NCBI GenBank assembly: GCA_002479415.1
Contig: DLMZ01000031.1
Span: 38,869 to 44,001, forward strand
Source of the DNA: Firmicutes bacterium UBA7523
GTDB taxonomy: Bacteria; Bacillota; Dethiobacteria; Dethiobacterales; Dethiobacteraceae
DNA: 5,133 bases
Direction of reading: 5' to 3'
Of this stretch, positions 1 to 5,133 are shown one piece after another. Numbering within the stretch: the stretch's first letter is position 1; every line of letters begins with the position of its first letter. The translations under genes were made by a program, and so were the position numbers. The notes under the pieces were generated by a model that saw only the letters and a list, made by a program, of their open reading frames with translations, was not told where the DNA came from and did not search any database.

Positions 1-611
1 GACTAGTGGCCGGAGACCGTATCGTTTCTGTGGCAGGTGAGCAGGTCGGCAAATGGCATGATTTGGTTGCCATAATTAATGCTCACCCGGATAAGGAGAT
101 AACTATTGAGTTCGAACGAGGAAACCGCCTGCAGGCGTTAACTGTAACGCCCCAACGTGATCCCCAGACCGGAATCGGGTTAATCGGCATTTGGCCACAA
201 ACTAAGATGTTTGCGTTATTCCCGTCTCTTCGTTTGGGCATTACTCATGCAGTTTCTTTCTTGCAATTTATTGCGGCCAGTATAATGCAGATGCTCACCG
301 GCAAGGCAGCGCCCGACGTGGTAGGGCCTGTTGGTATCATTCGGATTGTGGGAGAAGTTGCAAAAACTGGCGTGGTTAACTTGTTGTCTCTGGCGGCAAT
401 TATTAGCTTGAACTTGGGCTTTTTGAATTTGCTTCCCTTTCCTGCTCTGGACGGCAGCCGACTAATGTTTCTTATTCTTGAGGGTGTTCGCGGTAGACCG
501 GTAGATCCGCAAAAAGAGTCTTTTGTGCATTTTGTTGGCTTTACCATACTGATTTTTTCAATGATTATCATAGCATATAGGGACTTGATGAGGCTTAATA
601 TATTCTTCTAG
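1..611 (+). CDS. rseP: RIP metalloprotease RseP (site-2 protease family), C-terminal part, 5' truncated
   Basis: This is the C-terminal ~200 residues of an intramembrane zinc metalloprotease of the RseP/RasP (M50B, S2P) family, which cleaves transmembrane anti-sigma factors and signal-peptide remnants inside the cytoplasmic membrane. The open frame runs in from the left edge (first full codon at base 3), so the gene begins upstream and the HExxH zinc-binding motif is not visible. The visible part starts within a PDZ domain (AGDRIVSVAG, then a hydrophobic/charged alternation to about base 190). Hydrophobic segments follow at about 235-295, 380-440 and 525-590. The second active-site motif of the family, NLLPFPALDG, is present; its Asp codon is at 450-452 and it supplies a zinc ligand in S2P enzymes. 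The tail PVDPQKESFVHFVGF is typical of Firmicutes RseP. The TAG stop overlaps the ispG ribosome binding site, so cotranscription with ispG is likely. Family assignment is very secure; the substrate cannot be judged. Confidence 0.95.
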   Translation, partial: LVAGDRIVSVAGEQVGKWHDLVAIINAHPDKEITIEFERGNRLQALTVTPQRDPQTGIGLIGIWPQTKMFALFPSLRLGITHAVSFLQFIAASIMQMLTGKAAPDVVGPVGIIRIVGEVAKTGVVNLLSLAAIISLNLGFLNLLPFPALDGSRLMFLILEGVRGRPVDPQKESFVHFVGFTILIFSMIIIAYRDLMRLNIFF

Positions 612-621
612 GGGTGCGTTG

Positions 622-1686
622 ATGTATACAAGAGACGTTACCAGGCCTGTTAGTGTAGGTTCGCTGGTTATCGGCGGCGGAGCTCCCGTTGTTATTCAAT
701 CGATGACTACTACAGATACTGGCGATGAAAAAGCTACTTTAAGTCAGATTAATGATCTGGCTGCCGCAGGGTGTGAGTTAGTCAGAGTTGCCGTTCCTAA
801 TAAGCTGGCTGCAGCGGCATTGCCGAGGTTAGTAAAAAAATCGCCGCTGCCGTTAGTTGCCGACATACATTTTGATTATCGTTTAGCTTTGCTGGCATTA
901 GATGCAGGGGTAGCTAAATTGCGCATAAACCCAGGGAATATAGGTGGAGAAGAACGCTTTGCTCAGGTTGTGGAGTTGGCTAAAAAAAAGAAAGCTGTTA
1001 TTCGTATTGGCGTAAATGCCGGGTCGCTTGAAAAAAGATTGCTGGAAAAGCATGGCAGAGCTTCTGCTGAAGCTTTAGTTGAGTCAGCTCTTGATTATAT
1101 TGGCGTAGTTGAAAAGATGGGTTATTACGATTTGGTAATATCCTTAAAGGCTTCGTCTGTTCCTTTAACTGTTAATGCATATAGGCTTTTGGCGCAAAAA
1201 GTTAACTACCCCTTGCATGTCGGTATTACAGAAGCGGGATCATATTTTACCGGTACAGTTTATTCTGCTGTGGGTATTGGTGCGCTTCTATTAGATGGGC
1301 TGGGAGACACATTGCGGGTTTCGCTTACTGCTCCTCCGGAAGAAGAAATTAGTGTTGCAAAAGCAATTCTTGCAGCTGCAGAACTGCGCAGATTTGGCCC
1401 GCGTGTGATATCCTGTCCCACATGTGGACGCTGTCAAATTAATCTTTTGGAATTAGCAACGGAAGTGGAGCGCAGGATAAAAGATATAACGGAGCCACTG
1501 ACATTGGCAGTAATGGGCTGTGCTGTGAACGGGCCTGGGGAGGCTCGGGAAGCGGACTTGGGTATTGCCGGCGGAAAAAATCAAGGCTTAATTTTTTGCG
1601 CCGGTGAAATTGTTAATACTGTTTCTTCGGACAAGCTTGTTGATGAATTTATTTTATGTATACATAACCACTTAAAGAAAAAGTGA
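622..1686 (+). CDS. ispG: 4-hydroxy-3-methylbut-2-en-1-yl diphosphate synthase (IspG/GcpE)
   Basis: IspG is the penultimate enzyme of the MEP isoprenoid pathway. This cytosolic 4Fe-4S enzyme reductively converts MEcPP to HMBPP, using ferredoxin or flavodoxin. The 354-residue length is typical of the two-domain bacterial form. The N-terminal TIM-barrel domain shows IQSMTTTDT (25-33), VADIHFDYRLA (79-89), LRINPGNIGGE (100-110) and RIGVNAGSLE (128-137). The C-terminal cluster domain shows CPTCGRC (265-271) and GCAVNGPGEAREAD (299-312). C265, C268 and C300 are the expected cluster ligands and E307 the fourth ligand; their spacing (35 and 7 residues) equals that of C270/C305/E312 in the E. coli enzyme. 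ATG at 622 is chosen over an in-frame TTG at 619 because AGGGGTG (610-616) sits 5 nt before it and the MYTRDVTRPV start fits homologues. Two oddities: the usual GTVKSA motif reads GTVYSA (211-216), and there is an extra cysteine at 271. Identity is very secure. Confidence 0.97.
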   Translation: MYTRDVTRPVSVGSLVIGGGAPVVIQSMTTTDTGDEKATLSQINDLAAAGCELVRVAVPNKLAAAALPRLVKKSPLPLVADIHFDYRLALLALDAGVAKLRINPGNIGGEERFAQVVELAKKKKAVIRIGVNAGSLEKRLLEKHGRASAEALVESALDYIGVVEKMGYYDLVISLKASSVPLTVNAYRLLAQKVNYPLHVGITEAGSYFTGTVYSAVGIGALLLDGLGDTLRVSLTAPPEEEISVAKAILAAAELRRFGPRVISCPTCGRCQINLLELATEVERRIKDITEPLTLAVMGCAVNGPGEAREADLGIAGGKNQGLIFCAGEIVNTVSSDKLVDEFILCIHNHLKKK

Positions 1687-1705
1687 GAGGGCAAGGTGTT
1701 TTTTT

Positions 1706-2347
1706 ATGAGGATTATTGCCATCATACCTGCTTTTAATGAGGCAAAAACTCTGGGGGGAGTTTTGTCTGTTCTTGTTAGTGTCCCCGCTATTGACGAAAT
1801 TATAGTAGTCAATGACGGTTCTACCGATGCTACTGCAGAAGTAGCCAACCAATACAATGTAAAGTTGGTTAGCCTGGCAGAAAATCGGGGCAAAGGAGGG
1901 GCTATTAAAGCGGGGCTGGATGGAAGCAGGGCAGATGTGATACTTTTCTTGGATGCTGATTTAATTGGCTTGAGCCCCGAACATGTGGACGAGCTTTTAA
2001 ATCCAGTGATTGAAGGCAGTGCGGTTATGACCGTAGGTCTTTTTGAAAATGGACGCGTGGCTACGGATTTTGCTCAAATGGTAGCTCCTTACTTATCCGG
2101 CCAGCGTGCAGTAAGACGTGAAGTATTAGAAATGGTTGATGATATGGACATTTCCCGTTTTGGTGTTGAAGTAGCCATTACAAAAATTGTTGAGGCAAAA
2201 AAGCTAGCTGTTCAGGAAGTGCCTCTTCGCTGTTTAACTCATGTAACAAAAGAAGAAAAGCTAGGGGTGTTTAAGGGTTTTGCTGCTAGAATGAAAATGT
2301 ACTGGGAAATTGTCAGGTACTATGCAAAGATTGACAATTCCAAGTGA
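1706..2347 (+). CDS. Family 2 glycosyltransferase (GT-A fold), soluble, acceptor unknown
   Basis: This 213-residue protein is a compact GT2 glycosyltransferase, which would transfer a sugar from a nucleotide-sugar donor. The motifs in order are IIPAFNE (6-12) at the first beta strand, VVNDGSTD (34-41) for nucleotide binding, ENRGKGGAI (59-67), and FLDADL (81-86) carrying the DxD-type metal site (D83, D85). SGQRAVRREV (131-140) and FGVEV (152-156) lie where related enzymes such as dolichol-phosphate mannosyltransferases have acceptor-site and catalytic-base residues. The C-terminal part (LTHVTKEEKLG, 177-187, then an amphipathic helix) has no convincing transmembrane helix, so the enzyme is cytosolic or peripherally membrane-bound. 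ATG at 1706 follows AAGGTG (1693-1698) by 7 nt, and the gene lies 19 nt after ispG, so it is probably cotranscribed. The neighbour makes isoprenoid precursors, so a polyprenyl-phosphate acceptor is conceivable, but that is speculation. Fold and family are secure; the substrate is unknown. Confidence 0.9.
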   Translation: MRIIAIIPAFNEAKTLGGVLSVLVSVPAIDEIIVVNDGSTDATAEVANQYNVKLVSLAENRGKGGAIKAGLDGSRADVILFLDADLIGLSPEHVDELLNPVIEGSAVMTVGLFENGRVATDFAQMVAPYLSGQRAVRREVLEMVDDMDISRFGVEVAITKIVEAKKLAVQEVPLRCLTHVTKEEKLGVFKGFAARMKMYWEIVRYYAKIDNSK

Positions 2348-2355
2348 TGGTTTGC

Positions 2356-2384
2356 TTGCAGTGCTTTTCCAGATGTGATAAAAT
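2356..2384 (+). promoter_or_regulatory. Candidate sigma-A promoter for the rimP-nusA-infB operon
   Basis: A -35-like TTGCAG (2356-2361) is separated by 17 nt from TAAAAT (2379-2384). The -10 hexamer is preceded by TG one base upstream (TGATAAAAT), which makes an extended -10 element. The -35 matches consensus only in its TTG, and the extended -10 could compensate. It starts just after the glycosyltransferase stop codon and would begin transcription near 2391, leaving a leader of about 98 nt that contains the hairpin at 2415-2440. The call rests on sequence match and position only. Confidence 0.55.
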
Positions 2385-2414
2385 ACTCTTGATATCTTGA
2401 ATGTATACTTTACA

Positions 2415-2447
2415 GTAAGAGTGGGCCCGCCCACTCTTACGTTTTGT
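2415..2447 (+). terminator. Leader hairpin with weak T tract upstream of rimP (putative NusA-responsive attenuator)
   Basis: GTAAGAGTGGGC (2415-2426) and GCCCACTCTTAC (2429-2440) are perfect 12-base inverted repeats separated by only CC. In RNA this would fold as about 11 bp with a four-base loop. It is followed by GTTTTGT (2441-2447), a T tract that is short and interrupted by G, so a weak intrinsic terminator is expected. No stop codon of an upstream gene lies close by; it lies in the presumed 5' leader of the rimP operon, about 25 nt after the predicted transcription start and 48 nt before the rimP start. In Bacillus subtilis NusA is reported to repress its own operon through a NusA-dependent terminator at this place; a weak T tract is what such terminators show. 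The hairpin is seen directly; the regulatory role is inferred from that precedent. It may also stop read-through from the glycosyltransferase. Confidence 0.7.
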
Positions 2448-2488
2448 CGGATGAAAACTACTGAAAATAAATATGTGCGGAGGTAAAA

Positions 2489-2947
2489 GTGTCTAAAGCA
2501 GCTGAAAGAGTTTTGCTCCTTGCTGAACCACTAGCGGAATCACTGGGGCTTGAACTGGTAGATGTGGAGTATGTAAAAGAGGGTGGAAGCTATATATTAC
2601 GCATTCTTGTGGACAAGGAAGGCGGAGTTACTCATAAAGATTGCGAAGCACTAAGTGGTATACTGGGTGATGAATTGGACAGAGTTGATCCTATAGAAGA
2701 AAGTTATCTTATGGAAGTATCTTCACCGGGAATAGAGCGACCTCTTAAAAAAGAAGGTGATTTTATCCGATTTGCAGGTAATCGGGTGCAAATTAAGCTT
2801 TTTAGCCCTTTTGACGGGAAGAAAAGTATTATCGGTACACTGCAGGGGTTGGAGGAAAAGTTAATTCTTATTGAAGACGAGAAAAGCTGTTTGCTGAGAA
2901 TCCCGTTTGCTCAAGTGGCAAAAGCGAATCTCTCATATTTTGATTAA
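2489..2947 (+). CDS. rimP: Ribosome maturation factor RimP
   Basis: RimP binds the free 30S subunit and promotes its late maturation, particularly around the central pseudoknot of 16S rRNA and proteins such as S12. The 152-residue length is normal for the family. The N-terminal alpha/beta domain carries LGLELVDVEYVKEGG (19-33) and LRILVDKEGGVTHKDCE (37-53). The signature EVSSPGIERPL (76-86) marks the domain junction, followed by a small C-terminal Sm-like beta domain (about 88-152). The GTG start at 2489 is preceded by GGAGGT (2479-2484), a strong Shine-Dalgarno at slightly short spacing, and the protein starts as expected for the family. It is the first gene of the operon and lies 29 nt before nusA. 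Expression is probably controlled by the promoter and leader hairpin upstream. Confidence 0.95.
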   Translation: MSKAAERVLLLAEPLAESLGLELVDVEYVKEGGSYILRILVDKEGGVTHKDCEALSGILGDELDRVDPIEESYLMEVSSPGIERPLKKEGDFIRFAGNRVQIKLFSPFDGKKSIIGTLQGLEEKLILIEDEKSCLLRIPFAQVAKANLSYFD

Positions 2948-2976
2948 ATATTTGTGGAAGGAAGGAGGTTTTTTCT

Positions 2977-4167
2977 GTGAACGAAGAATTTTTAGCAGCT
3001 ATTGCAGCTATTGAGAAGGAAAAAGGTGTAAACAGTGATGTTCTATTCGAAGCAATTGAGGCTGCTTTAGTTTCTGCGTATAAAAGAAACTTTAATTCCG
3101 CAGCCAATGTTCGAGTTGTTTTAGATAGAGAATCCGGCGGAATTAAAGTTTTTGCTAGGCTTGCAGTTGTTGAAGAAAATCCTAAGGCGCAGTTGGAAAT
3201 TTCTTTAAACGAGGCTAGGGAGATAGACGGTGGTTACCAGGTTGACGATGTGGTGGAAAAAGAAGTTACTCCGAAAAATTTTGGCAGAATAGCTGCACAG
3301 ACAGCAAAACAGGTTGTTATTCAGCGCATTCGTGAGGCAGAGCGGGAACTGGTGTTTGATGAGTATATAGATCGCGAAGATGACATTATAACCGGTGTTA
3401 TTCAGCGGATAGAACAGAAAAATTTAATTATTGACCTGGGTAAAACAGAAGCTGTCCTCATGCCAACGGAGCAGATGCCTAACGACGATTATGCTCAAGG
3501 ACAAAGAGTAAAGGCTTACATTACAGAAGTTCGACGAACAACAAAAGGCCCGCAGATTTTTGTGTCCCGAACACACCCCGGCTTGCTCAAGCGTTTGTTT
3601 GAGCTGGAAGTGCCTGAAATTTTTGATGGTACTGTGGAAATAAAATCAGTGGCCAGGGAAGCAGGCTATAGGTCTAAGCTTGCTGTTTACTCTAAAAATA
3701 AGGATGTGGATCCTGTCGGCGCATGTGTTGGACCAAAGGGAGCACGTGTTCAGTCTATAGTTTTGGAGTTGCGTGGTGAGAAGATTGACATAGTAAAGTG
3801 GGATGAAAACCCAGCTGTTTTTGTAGCCAATGCCCTTTCTCCGTCAAAGGTTTTAAATGTCAGCTTAATTGAAGGACAGAAGGTGGCCAGTGTAATTGTC
3901 CCTGATTATCAGTTGTCTCTCGCCATTGGTAAGGAAGGACAAAACGCTAGGCTTGCAGCAAAGCTGACAGGATGGAAAATTGATATAACCAGTGAAACTC
4001 AGGCATCTGAACGGGGGATCATTCTGACAGGCGATGCTGAAGCATTGTTTGTCGGTGATCATATGGACTACGAAAAAAATATGCCGGAACCCGCCGGTGA
4101 AACTGAAGAAGTAATTGAAAATAGCTACAGTTTCGAAGGAAGTGACGGGAAAAATGAAAATTCGTAA
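2977..4167 (+). CDS. nusA: Transcription termination/antitermination factor NusA
   Basis: NusA binds RNA polymerase near the RNA exit channel, enhances pausing and intrinsic termination, and takes part in antitermination on rRNA operons. Domains in this 396-residue protein are: the N-terminal polymerase-binding domain (about 1-130, with ALVSAYKRNF at 30-39 and GRIAAQTAKQVVIQRIREAE at 103-122); an S1 domain (about 134-200, ending in IFVSRTHPGLL); KH1 (about 203-280, GPKG loop at 252-255); and KH2 (about 281-345, GKEG loop at 318-321, then QNARLAAKLTGWKIDI). It lacks the two acidic repeats of the E. coli protein, as in other Firmicutes. An acidic, low-complexity tail of about 45 residues (350-396) follows KH2, making it somewhat longer than B. 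subtilis NusA (371 residues). The GTG start at 2977 follows AAGGAGGT (2962-2969) at ideal spacing. Its last 14 bases overlap the start of rnpM. Confidence 0.97.
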   Translation: MNEEFLAAIAAIEKEKGVNSDVLFEAIEAALVSAYKRNFNSAANVRVVLDRESGGIKVFARLAVVEENPKAQLEISLNEAREIDGGYQVDDVVEKEVTPKNFGRIAAQTAKQVVIQRIREAERELVFDEYIDREDDIITGVIQRIEQKNLIIDLGKTEAVLMPTEQMPNDDYAQGQRVKAYITEVRRTTKGPQIFVSRTHPGLLKRLFELEVPEIFDGTVEIKSVAREAGYRSKLAVYSKNKDVDPVGACVGPKGARVQSIVLELRGEKIDIVKWDENPAVFVANALSPSKVLNVSLIEGQKVASVIVPDYQLSLAIGKEGQNARLAAKLTGWKIDITSETQASERGIILTGDAEALFVGDHMDYEKNMPEPAGETEEVIENSYSFEGSDGKNENS

Positions 4168-4432
4168 GGTTCCGTTACGTATTTGCATAGGATGCCAGGA
4201 GCAAAAGAGCAAAAAAGAACTGGTAAGAATAGTACGTACTCCAGAAGGCAACATAGAGATGGATCTAACTGGCAAAAAAGCCGGGAGAGGCACATATATT
4301 TGTCCTAGACTTCAGTGTTTAGATTTTGCTATAAAAGGAAAAAGGATTGAAAGAAACTTAAAGCAGGCTGTTTCTCCCACAGTTGTTGCGGAATTGTCAG
4401 AACAGCTCTCTAAGAAAGAAAACAATGCTTGA
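4154..4432 (+). CDS. rnpM: RNA-binding protein YlxR / RNase P modulator RnpM
   Basis: This 92-residue basic protein of the YlxR (DUF448) family is encoded almost universally beside nusA in Firmicutes. The family signatures RKVPLRICIGCQ (4-15, with the CxxC-like C11/C14 pair), LVRIVRTPEG (23-32) and GRGTYICPRLQC (44-55) are all present. The B. subtilis homologue has been reported to bind the RNase P RNA and dampen its activity (name RnpM), and YlxR has also been linked to expression of pyruvate dehydrogenase genes; transfer of either role here is inference. The open frame extends upstream to an ATG at 4115, but 4154 is preferred: AAGGAAGTG (4136-4144) precedes it at good spacing and the MKIRKVPLR start matches the family. 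This gives a 14-nt overlap with nusA and an 8-nt overlap with the next gene, pointing to translational coupling. Confidence 0.93.
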   Translation: MKIRKVPLRICIGCQEQKSKKELVRIVRTPEGNIEMDLTGKKAGRGTYICPRLQCLDFAIKGKRIERNLKQAVSPTVVAELSEQLSKKENNA

Positions 4433-4745
4433 CCAGGTATATTCCTTGCTTGGCATGGCCCGGAGAGCCGGAAAGATTACCTGGCATGAAGCCGCAAACT
4501 TGGCTGCTATTCGTTCGGGTAAAGCTAAGCTTCTTGTATTGGCCATTGATACAGGTAAGTCCACTGAGAAAAAATATTTGGATAAGTGCTCGTCTTTTTG
4601 CATTCCTCTGGTGCGTTTTGCTACCCGGAATATGCTAGGAGAATCACTTGGAAGCTCTCCAAGGGCAGCTGTGACAGTGCTCGATGAGGGATTTGCCGCT
4701 AAGATAGTTACATTGCTAGAATCAGAGGGAAATACAGAGAAATAA
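4425..4745 (+). CDS. ylxQ: L7Ae/L30e-family RNA-binding protein YlxQ
   Basis: This 106-residue protein belongs to the ribosomal L7Ae/L30e/S12e/Gadd45 superfamily and is the YlxQ member typical of nusA-infB operons. Proteins of this fold bind kink-turn RNA; the physiological RNA target of YlxQ is not established. The conserved N-terminal LLGMARRAGKI (8-18) and AAIRSGKAKLLVLAIDT (27-43) are visible, followed by TEKKYLDKC (47-55), the IPLVRFATRNMLGESLG stretch (60-76) and AVTVLDEGFAAKI (82-94). ATG at 4425 is chosen because MLDQVYSLLGMARRAGK matches the family start. An upstream in-frame ATG at 4383 would add 14 residues lying wholly inside rnpM. The Shine-Dalgarno is weak (AAGAAAGAA, 4412-4420) and the start overlaps the rnpM stop, so translation is probably coupled to rnpM. 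Confidence 0.92.
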   Translation: MLDQVYSLLGMARRAGKITWHEAANLAAIRSGKAKLLVLAIDTGKSTEKKYLDKCSSFCIPLVRFATRNMLGESLGSSPRAAVTVLDEGFAAKIVTLLESEGNTEK

Positions 4746-4841
4746 ATAGAAAAAGAGATTAGTCTGGAAGAATAATAAATTTGTTTAGAAGAAAAACAGA
4801 AATTTGACCATCTTATTTATTTAATTAAGGAGGCCAAACTA

Positions 4842-4853
4842 ATGGAGGTGTAG
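4842..4853 (+). other. Possible three-codon leader ORF (Met-Glu-Val) before infB
   Basis: ATG GAG GTG TAG (4842-4853) is preceded by AAGGAGG (4827-4833) with an 8-nt spacer, which is the strongest ribosome binding site configuration in the window. The mini-ORF contains the infB Shine-Dalgarno GGAGGTG (4844-4850) and ends 3 nt before the infB ATG at 4857, in the same frame. A ribosome that starts here would cover the infB initiation region and stop right beside it. Whether it is translated or is a chance product of two adjacent Shine-Dalgarno sequences cannot be told from one sequence. The rest of the 111-nt spacer (4746-4856) is AT-rich and shows no convincing promoter or terminator. Confidence 0.35.
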
Positions 4854-4856
4854 TTA

Positions 4857-5133
4857 ATGAGTAAAGTTCGTGTATACGAGCTGGCAAAGGAATTAGATGT
4901 GCCAAGTAAACGTATTATTGATTTGTTAGCTGATATTGGGTTTGAAGTAAAGAACCATATGAGCATGGTTGAGGATGAAGCCGCAAAAAGGATAACCTAT
5001 CAGATGACAGGAAAGGGAGGGCCTCCCCAGCCTTTGTCAAAGGAAAAGGATAAAGAAAAGACCGGTAGAGCTGCAGCCGAGCAAAAGCCTGCTCAAGGGC
5101 AAAAGCCTGTTCAGGGACAAAGGCCTGTTCAAG
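4857..5133 (+). CDS. infB: Translation initiation factor IF-2, N-terminal part, 3' truncated by window end
   Basis: Only the first 92 codons are present and the frame is open to the right edge. IF2 is the GTPase that delivers fMet-tRNA to the 30S subunit and promotes subunit joining; the GTPase domain lies beyond the window. The start SKVRVYELAKEL (2-13), then VPSKRIIDLLADIG (15-28) and VKNHMSMVEDEAAKRI (31-46), is the conserved IF2 N-terminal (IF2_N) subdomain of Firmicutes. From about residue 52 the protein becomes low-complexity, rich in Lys, Gln, Pro and Gly, as expected for the variable linker; it ends in short tandem repeats (76-92). ATG at 4857 has GGAGGTG (4844-4850) 6 nt upstream. 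It follows ylxQ after a 111-nt spacer, longer than the other gaps in the operon. Confidence 0.95.
   Translation, partial: MSKVRVYELAKELDVPSKRIIDLLADIGFEVKNHMSMVEDEAAKRITYQMTGKGGPPQPLSKEKDKEKTGRAAAEQKPAQGQKPVQGQRPVQ
5082..5133 (+). repeat. 18-bp in-frame tandem repeats in the infB linker
   Basis: Three consecutive 18-bp units begin at 5082, 5100 and 5118; the last is cut by the window edge at 16 bases. They share the core CAAA(A/G)GCCTG(C/T)TCA(A/G)G and encode Q-(K/R)-P-(A/V)-Q-G. Differences are mostly silent or conservative, which fits recent unit duplication in a low-complexity linker. The array may continue beyond the window. Confidence 0.8.

Noticed and set aside
245..571. Minus-strand open frame of 108 codons opposite rseP
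   Set aside because: It lies wholly antisense to a well-conserved rseP coding region, shows no recognisable domain and has no supporting ribosome binding site.
1649..1893. Two overlapping minus-strand frames opposite the ispG/glycosyltransferase junction
   Set aside because: They overlap each other in different frames and are antisense to conserved GT2 motifs, so they are chance frames.
2389..2409. Alternative promoter TTGATA (2389-2394) with TATACT (2404-2409)
   Set aside because: The spacer is only 9 nt, too short for sigma-A; TATACT alone has no -35 at proper distance.
2868..3107. Minus-strand frame of 79 codons across the rimP/nusA junction
   Set aside because: It is antisense to two secure genes and has no motif.
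3865..4293. Minus-strand open frame of 142 codons opposite nusA/rnpM
   Set aside because: It is antisense to the conserved KH2 domain and rnpM, the translation resembles no family, and it spans two real genes.
4397..4638. Additional short frames overlapping ylxQ on both strands (4429-4638 plus, 4397-4603 minus)
   Set aside because: They are out of frame or antisense to ylxQ, whose family motifs fix the coding frame.
4777..4805. AT-rich imperfect hairpin in the ylxQ-infB spacer (AAATTTGTTT pairing with AAACAGAAATTT)
   Set aside because: The stem has one G-C pair and a two-base bulge, and it is not followed by a T run, so it is unlikely to be stable or a terminator.
4804..4825. TTGACC followed by an AT-rich stretch as an internal infB promoter
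   Set aside because: The nearest -10-like hexamer is about 10 nt away; no match occurs at 16-18 nt spacing.

Overview
This window is a conserved housekeeping segment from a low-to-mid GC Gram-positive bacterium. It most likely comes from the class Clostridia (a Desulfotomaculum/Peptococcaceae- or Dethiobacter-like lineage). The evidence is the gene order rseP-ispG-...-rimP-nusA-rnpM(ylxR)-ylxQ-infB, strong AAGGAGG-type Shine-Dalgarno sites, a NusA without C-terminal acidic repeats, and the presence of YlxR and YlxQ. All eight genes are on the + strand. The species assignment is inference.

Region 1 (1-2347) holds the end of a membrane/isoprenoid block. It contains the C-terminal part of the site-2 protease RseP (truncated by the window edge), the complete 4-hydroxy-3-methylbut-2-enyl diphosphate synthase IspG of the MEP pathway, and a small soluble family 2 glycosyltransferase. 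The three are separated by only 10 and 19 nt and are probably cotranscribed. Many Firmicutes have proS (prolyl-tRNA synthetase) near this point. Here it is absent and the glycosyltransferase lies between ispG and rimP.

Region 2 (2348-2488) is a 141-nt intergenic stretch. It holds a plausible sigma-A promoter with an extended -10 element. Downstream is a perfect 12-bp inverted repeat followed by a short, interrupted T tract, which looks like a terminator/attenuator in the rimP leader. The position matches the leader attenuator through which NusA is known to autoregulate this operon in Bacillus subtilis.

Region 3 (2489-5133) is the transcription/translation operon: rimP (30S maturation), nusA (elongation/termination factor), rnpM/ylxR (RNA-binding, RNase P modulator), ylxQ (L7Ae-family RNA-binding protein) and the first 92 codons of infB (IF2). 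nusA/rnpM overlap by 14 nt and rnpM/ylxQ by 8 nt, which suggests translational coupling. A 111-nt AT-rich spacer precedes infB. It ends in a tiny reading frame (Met-Glu-Val-stop) that has its own excellent ribosome binding site and overlaps the infB Shine-Dalgarno.

I see no mobile element, CRISPR array, tRNA/rRNA gene or undescribed multi-gene system. The points that deserve a second look are small: the rimP leader hairpin, the infB mini-ORF, the placement of the glycosyltransferase, two residue oddities in IspG, and short tandem repeats at the end of the visible infB.
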